DNA of 64,000 bases from JBEIHX01 sp040381075 (lineage in GTDB: Bacteria > Pseudomonadota > Alphaproteobacteria > Caulobacterales > Aquidulcibacteraceae). Location of the stretch: assembly GCA_040381075.1 (NCBI GenBank), contig JBEIHX010000002.1:181834-245833 (forward strand), read 5' to 3'. The notes below the pieces were generated by a model that saw only the letters and a list, made by a program, of their open reading frames with translations, did not search any database and was not told the DNA's origin. The position numbers and the translations under genes were made by a program. Position 1 is the stretch's first letter, and every line of letters begins with the position of its first letter. This document shows positions 60,841 through 64,000 of this stretch, piece after piece.

Positions 60841-62205
60841 GGGCAATCGGCGCGCGGCCTCCACAACCGCTTCGATATCCGACACGCCACGGCGCAGCCG
60901 GGCTTCGGGGCCAAGCTCCCGCCGCATCCACCGCTCCACAATGGGGCGCGCGGTTGACCACATGTCCAGGCGGGGATCAAGAGTGCGGGCGACGCCCTCG
61001 ACCTGCACCATGGTCTTCTGCAGCAGGACGAGTTCTGGACGCAGGTGCATGCCGAACTGATGGGTTATGTCGAACAGCTGAAGCAGCAGTCTGCCCATGG
61101 AGACCTCGTCGGCGGTCCGACCAAAGATGGGCTCGCCGACTGCGCGCAGCGCCATGGCGAAATCATCGACATTGCGGTCTGCAGGCACGTAGCCAGCATC
61201 AAAATGCGTCTGGGCTATGCGTTTATAGTCACGCTGGATGAAGCCCCATAAAATCTCCGCCAGATAGCGGCGCTCCGCTGCGCTGATGCGCCCCATGATG
61301 CCGAAATCAACGGCTACAAGACGCCCCCCAGGCGTATACAGAATGTTTCCCTCGTGCATGTCGGCATGAAAGAAACCATGATCAAGCGCTGCAGCGAGAA
61401 ACCCGCGAACAATGGACACTGCGAGGCTGGCGCGGTCCGCGCCCAGCGCGTCGACACGGGCGAGATCGGTCAGAGGCGCGCCCTCCACCCATGCGAACGC
61501 ACACACCCGTTTGGCCGTTCGCGGCCAGTCGACAGCCGGGGCGGCAAGATAGCCGTCCGCATCGGCGATCTCGGCAAACTCGTTCGCCGCAGCGGCCTCA
61601 AGGCGAAGATCCACTTCACGCTCCAAAGCGGCTTTGAGCGTGGCGACGAATGCGACGGGCTCAAGCCGGCGGGCGGATGCGACATGGCGCTCGAGAATGC
61701 GCGCAGCGACCTCCATGCCCTGGATGTCGCGGCTTATCTGGCGCTCGACGTCCGGTCGCAGAACTTTGACCGCAAGCACCCGCCCATCGGCGGTCGTGGT
61801 CTTATGAACCTGCGCGATCGACGCGGCCGCGACCGGCTCGGAGAGGCGACCGAACAGATCTTTCGCCTTCGGCCCGAACTCCTGGGAGAGGGCCGCCGTG
61901 GCCGCGGCGATTGGAAATGGGGCAAGCCGATCCTTGAGCCCTGACAGAGCTGTTGCAGCGTCCGGTCCGACAATGTCAGGGCGCGTTGCGAGAAATTGCC
62001 CGAGCTTGATGTATGCCGGGCCAAGCCGTTCCAGGGCCCGCGCCATGCGGGCCCCCAGGTCAGTGGGATCGCGCCGTGCAAACAGGCGCAGCAGAACGCC
62101 GGCTGCGCGCAGCGGCGCGGGAAAGCGCGCCTGGAACTCCCGCGGCAGGAGCGCGTCGGCGCGGGCAAGCGTCAGCCCCGCTTGGAACAGGCGAAACAGA
62201 GACAT
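60667..62205 (-). CDS. ubiB: ubiquinone biosynthesis protein kinase-like UbiB
   Basis: 512 residues of the ABC1/UbiB atypical kinase family. Motifs: ERLGPAYIKLGQFLATRPDI (KxGQ), IAQVHKTTTADGRVLAVKVL, FFHADMHEGNILYTPGGRLV and VDFGIMGRISAAERRYLAEI (kinase catalytic and DFG-like segments), with two C-terminal membrane helices near GGLAIAALAAWGLLAH. It supports coenzyme Q synthesis at the inner membrane. ATG 62205 chosen from the family start. It follows the acyl-CoA dehydrogenase by 34 bases. Confidence 0.93.
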   Translation of the reverse strand: MSLFRLFQAGLTLARADALLPREFQARFPAPLRAAGVLLRLFARRDPTDLGARMARALERLGPAYIKLGQFLATRPDIVGPDAATALSGLKDRLAPFPIAAATAALSQEFGPKAKDLFGRLSEPVAAASIAQVHKTTTADGRVLAVKVLRPDVERQISRDIQGMEVAARILERHVASARRLEPVAFVATLKAALEREVDLRLEAAAANEFAEIADADGYLAAPAVDWPRTAKRVCAFAWVEGAPLTDLARVDALGADRASLAVSIVRGFLAAALDHGFFHADMHEGNILYTPGGRLVAVDFGIMGRISAAERRYLAEILWGFIQRDYKRIAQTHFDAGYVPADRNVDDFAMALRAVGEPIFGRTADEVSMGRLLLQLFDITHQFGMHLRPELVLLQKTMVQVEGVARTLDPRLDMWSTARPIVERWMRRELGPEARLRRGVSDIEAVVEAARRLPSALTAMNALETRLAEGGLTLAPQTVQALAQSQAKATRWRAIGGLAIAALAAWGLLAH

Positions 62206-62239
62206 TACAGCACCTGGCGTACAGCTATTGCCGTCGGGT

Positions 62240-63403
62240 TCACCCGGCGAGCCTGAGAAGGGAAGCGATATTGTTCTTCTGCATGTTTGAAGATCCTCCA
62301 ACGATCGGCATGCCAAGCAAGTCGCGGACATGCCGTTCGAGGTCATAGGCGTCCGACAGCGCGTAGGCCCCCATCACCTGCTGACAGGCAAGCGCAATCT
62401 CGACCCCAGTATCTGCAATGAACAGCTTCGCCATCGAGGTTTCCACCGCGCACGGCCGGCCGGTCTGGGCGAGCCAGGCGGCGTGGTAGAGCATGTGGCG
62501 GCACGCCTGAAGCTTGGTCTTGGCCTCGACAAGCCGGTGGCGGACAGCCTGATGCCCGGAGACCGGTTTGCCGAACTGCACGCGCGTTTGTGCGTAGTCC
62601 CAGGCCTCGTCCACCGCGGCGGCCGCCATGCCGAACGCGACCGCCGCGACCTCCAGTTTTTCCACGTCAAGCGCCCGACCGGCGAGCATCCTCCAGCCCT
62701 GGTTCCATCCCTCCGCCCCACCCACAATGTTCCAGGCCGGCACGCGAACATCGTCCAGGAAGACGTCGCTGGAGAGCGTGTATCGCAAATTGACGTGCTC
62801 GATCGGACGCAGGCTGACCCCGGGCGCCGTCGGGGGAATGAGCACGAACGACAGATTTTGCCGTTTCGGGGCCTCTGGATCATGCACCAGACAATAGATG
62901 TAGTCTGAAAAATCTGCTCCGGTGCACCAGCGCTTTGCACCGTTGATCACCACGCTGTCGCCATCGCGGCGGGCGCGGGTCTGAACACTGGAAAGGTCGC
63001 CGCCGACGTCGGGTTCAGAAAGACCATAGGCGAAAAACAGCTCGCCCTTGGCGAGCCTGGGAAGCAGAGCCGCCTTCTGCTCGGGCGATCCGTTCTCGGA
63101 TATGTTCATCCCGCCGTAGAACGCGCAGTGTATGTATGGCCCGGCAATGGCCGGACCAACGCGGCAGAGCTCCTCAATAACGGCCACCGCCGCCACAATA
63201 TCCTGTCCAGCACCGCCATAGTCCTGGGGGACGGTAAGGCCCATCAGGCCCATCTGCGCGACCTTGGCCACAACGTCTCGCGGCCATGAATGGGTCTTGT
63301 CCCACAGGCGGCGCTTCTCCCGGGGCGCTTCGCGTTCGACAAGCCGGCGCAGTTGCGCGCGCAGCTGGGTGAGGGTCTCGGGTTCGTCAGTGAAAGCGGT
63401 CAT
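62240..63403 (-). CDS. acyl-CoA dehydrogenase
   Basis: 387 residues. MGLMGLTVPQDYGGAGQDIV, FFAYGLSEPDVGGDLSSVQT (FAD/substrate loop), GAKRWCTGADFSDYIYCLVH, RVQFGKPVSGHQAVRHRLVE and AYALSDAYDLERHVRDLLGM are standard ACAD segments. The usual catalytic Glu near the C-terminus is not obvious (LPIVGGSSNMQKNNI), so acyl chain and exact reaction are uncertain. It oxidises an acyl-CoA and passes electrons to ETF. ATG 63403 has a weak RBS. Confidence 0.92.
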   Translation of the reverse strand: MTAFTDEPETLTQLRAQLRRLVEREAPREKRRLWDKTHSWPRDVVAKVAQMGLMGLTVPQDYGGAGQDIVAAVAVIEELCRVGPAIAGPYIHCAFYGGMNISENGSPEQKAALLPRLAKGELFFAYGLSEPDVGGDLSSVQTRARRDGDSVVINGAKRWCTGADFSDYIYCLVHDPEAPKRQNLSFVLIPPTAPGVSLRPIEHVNLRYTLSSDVFLDDVRVPAWNIVGGAEGWNQGWRMLAGRALDVEKLEVAAVAFGMAAAAVDEAWDYAQTRVQFGKPVSGHQAVRHRLVEAKTKLQACRHMLYHAAWLAQTGRPCAVETSMAKLFIADTGVEIALACQQVMGAYALSDAYDLERHVRDLLGMPIVGGSSNMQKNNIASLLRLAG

Positions 63404-63472
63404 ATGCCGGTTATCGTGCACATGAGCCCAGCTGTCGACCGGCCTGCGGCGCCAGACGAGCGGGCATTCCCC

Positions 63473-63487
63473 GTTCGGCTGGCGTTC
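63473..63487. promoter_or_regulatory. weak LexA-box match
   Basis: GTTC-GGCTGGC-GTTC fits the spacing of a LexA site 46 bases before the last gene, but the GC-rich spacer differs from the other boxes and one or two chance matches are expected in 64 kb. Confidence 0.25.
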
Positions 63488-63532
63488 AGATTGATGACGG
63501 CATTGCCAATCGGGTCGCGGGCGGAGATCGCA

Positions 63533-64000
63533 ATGTCGGGACACACTTGGAAAGCGCCGCACATCTGGGTCGCCGTCGCTGGGGCGGCCAGCATTGCAGC
63601 GGCATCGTCGTTCGTCACTGCGCGCGTGATCGCCAAACCAGAAGCGCCGCCGCACGGCGCACCGCCAGAGGACGCCGCCGCCCCGACCCCGGCGGCCGGA
63701 AGCGGAGCTGGATCCCCAGCCCTCGCTCCAGTATCGCCGCCAGCCGCGGATGCGCGCCTGGCCCCAGCCAAAGGCCAAAGCCGGGTGCAGGCGAATGCGA
63801 GGCCGGCGATCGCCGCGCAGACGGCTCCTCCTCCCCCGCGCAATGTTGGCGCGCAGCACGCCGGAGAGGCGCCTTCTGGCGCGCTGGCGTTTCCCCAGGC
63901 GGCGCCGGCGCCGCCCGACCCCCATCGGGAGCGCGCGCGCGCAGACGCGCGGGAGCGTGGATGGCGCCGGCGGGAACGGGCCGCCGGGGGGCGGGCACGC
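63533..64000 (+). CDS. hypothetical Pro/Ala-rich membrane-anchored protein (runs off window)
   Basis: The frame is open from ATG 63533 to the right edge, so the 3' end is missing. Start MSGHTWKAPHIWVAVAGAAS then IAAASSFVTARVIA gives one N-terminal membrane helix, followed by more than 100 residues rich in Pro, Ala and Arg (e.g. HGAPPEDAAAPTPAAGSG; later PHRERARADARERGWRRRER). GGAG lies 6 bases upstream. An in-frame ATG at 63494 is possible. This looks like the N-terminus of an envelope-spanning or periplasmic low-complexity protein; no family can be named from the part seen. Confidence 0.5.
   Translation, partial: MSGHTWKAPHIWVAVAGAASIAAASSFVTARVIAKPEAPPHGAPPEDAAAPTPAAGSGAGSPALAPVSPPAADARLAPAKGQSRVQANARPAIAAQTAPPPPRNVGAQHAGEAPSGALAFPQAAPAPPDPHRERARADARERGWRRRERAAGGRAR

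Noticed and set aside
63400..63843. 147-codon minus-strand frame with a signal-like start
   Set aside because: Antisense to the better-supported edge gene at 63533, which has a GGAG site and a frame open to the window end.

Overview
The window reads as a GC-rich chromosome segment of a free-swimming alphaproteobacterium, most likely in the Caulobacterales/Hyphomonadales (Maricaulaceae/Hyphomonadaceae-like). The clues are a SciP (DUF1153) cell-cycle regulator among flagellar genes, a ddl-ftsQ-ftsA-ftsZ cell division cluster, alphaproteobacterial LexA boxes (GTTC-N7-GTTC), a large TonB-dependent receptor, an L21 protein with a helix-hairpin-helix tail, and stand-alone MoxR and HNH genes. Gene density is high and almost every intact gene is chromosomal housekeeping or metabolism. 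No integrase, transposase, prophage or CRISPR array was seen.

Layout. 1-7 kb (minus strand): flagellar operons fliK-flgD-flgE and fliF-fliG (fliG cut by the window edge), with sciP between them; a shared motif (ACCCGGCAAR-N3-TGCM) precedes both operons. 7-14 kb (minus): ddl-ftsQ-ftsA-ftsZ, a DUF985 cupin and a double-domain peptide ABC ATPase. 14-25 kb: mixed metabolic genes (Fe-alcohol dehydrogenase, a lipoprotein with a YkuD-like SxGC motif, MoxR ATPase, membrane alpha/beta hydrolase, alkylsulfatase-like MBL protein, pdxH, SDR) plus a small three-helix membrane protein behind two overlapping LexA boxes. 25.8-34.6 kb: a stress/nucleotide-salvage island (UspA, P-type cation ATPase, Hsp20, beta-CASP nuclease, PRPP-synthetase homologue, AMP/thymidine phosphorylase family protein, host-attachment protein). 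35-42 kb: DUF4760, hisI, esterase, amino-acid permease, SDR, DUF805-like protein and a NatAB-type exporter. 42-49 kb: HNH nuclease, TonB receptor coupled to an SsuA-like protein, SDR and DUF4253. 48.8-52.5 kb: divergent ssb/uvrA with two LexA boxes. 52.5-64 kb: GmhB-like phosphatase, folE, cysS, mmsA, GNAT, rplU-rpmA, tRNA-Ser(CGA), an orphan Phd antitoxin, ubiB, an acyl-CoA dehydrogenase, and an incomplete gene at the right edge.

The most interesting signals are: (1) the LexA-boxed small membrane protein at 22681-22989, a candidate SOS effector that may act on division; (2) the translationally overlapped phosphorylase / PRPP-synthetase-like / beta-CASP trio inside a stress island, which looks like an uncharacterised AMP or ribose-phosphate salvage unit; (3) unrelated short tandem arrays of 15-16 bp period placed at each of the long convergent gene junctions; (4) a TonB receptor fused by ATGA overlap to a sulfonate-type binding lipoprotein with no permease nearby. 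Gene starts were chosen from ribosome-binding sites and family alignments from memory; no database search was possible.
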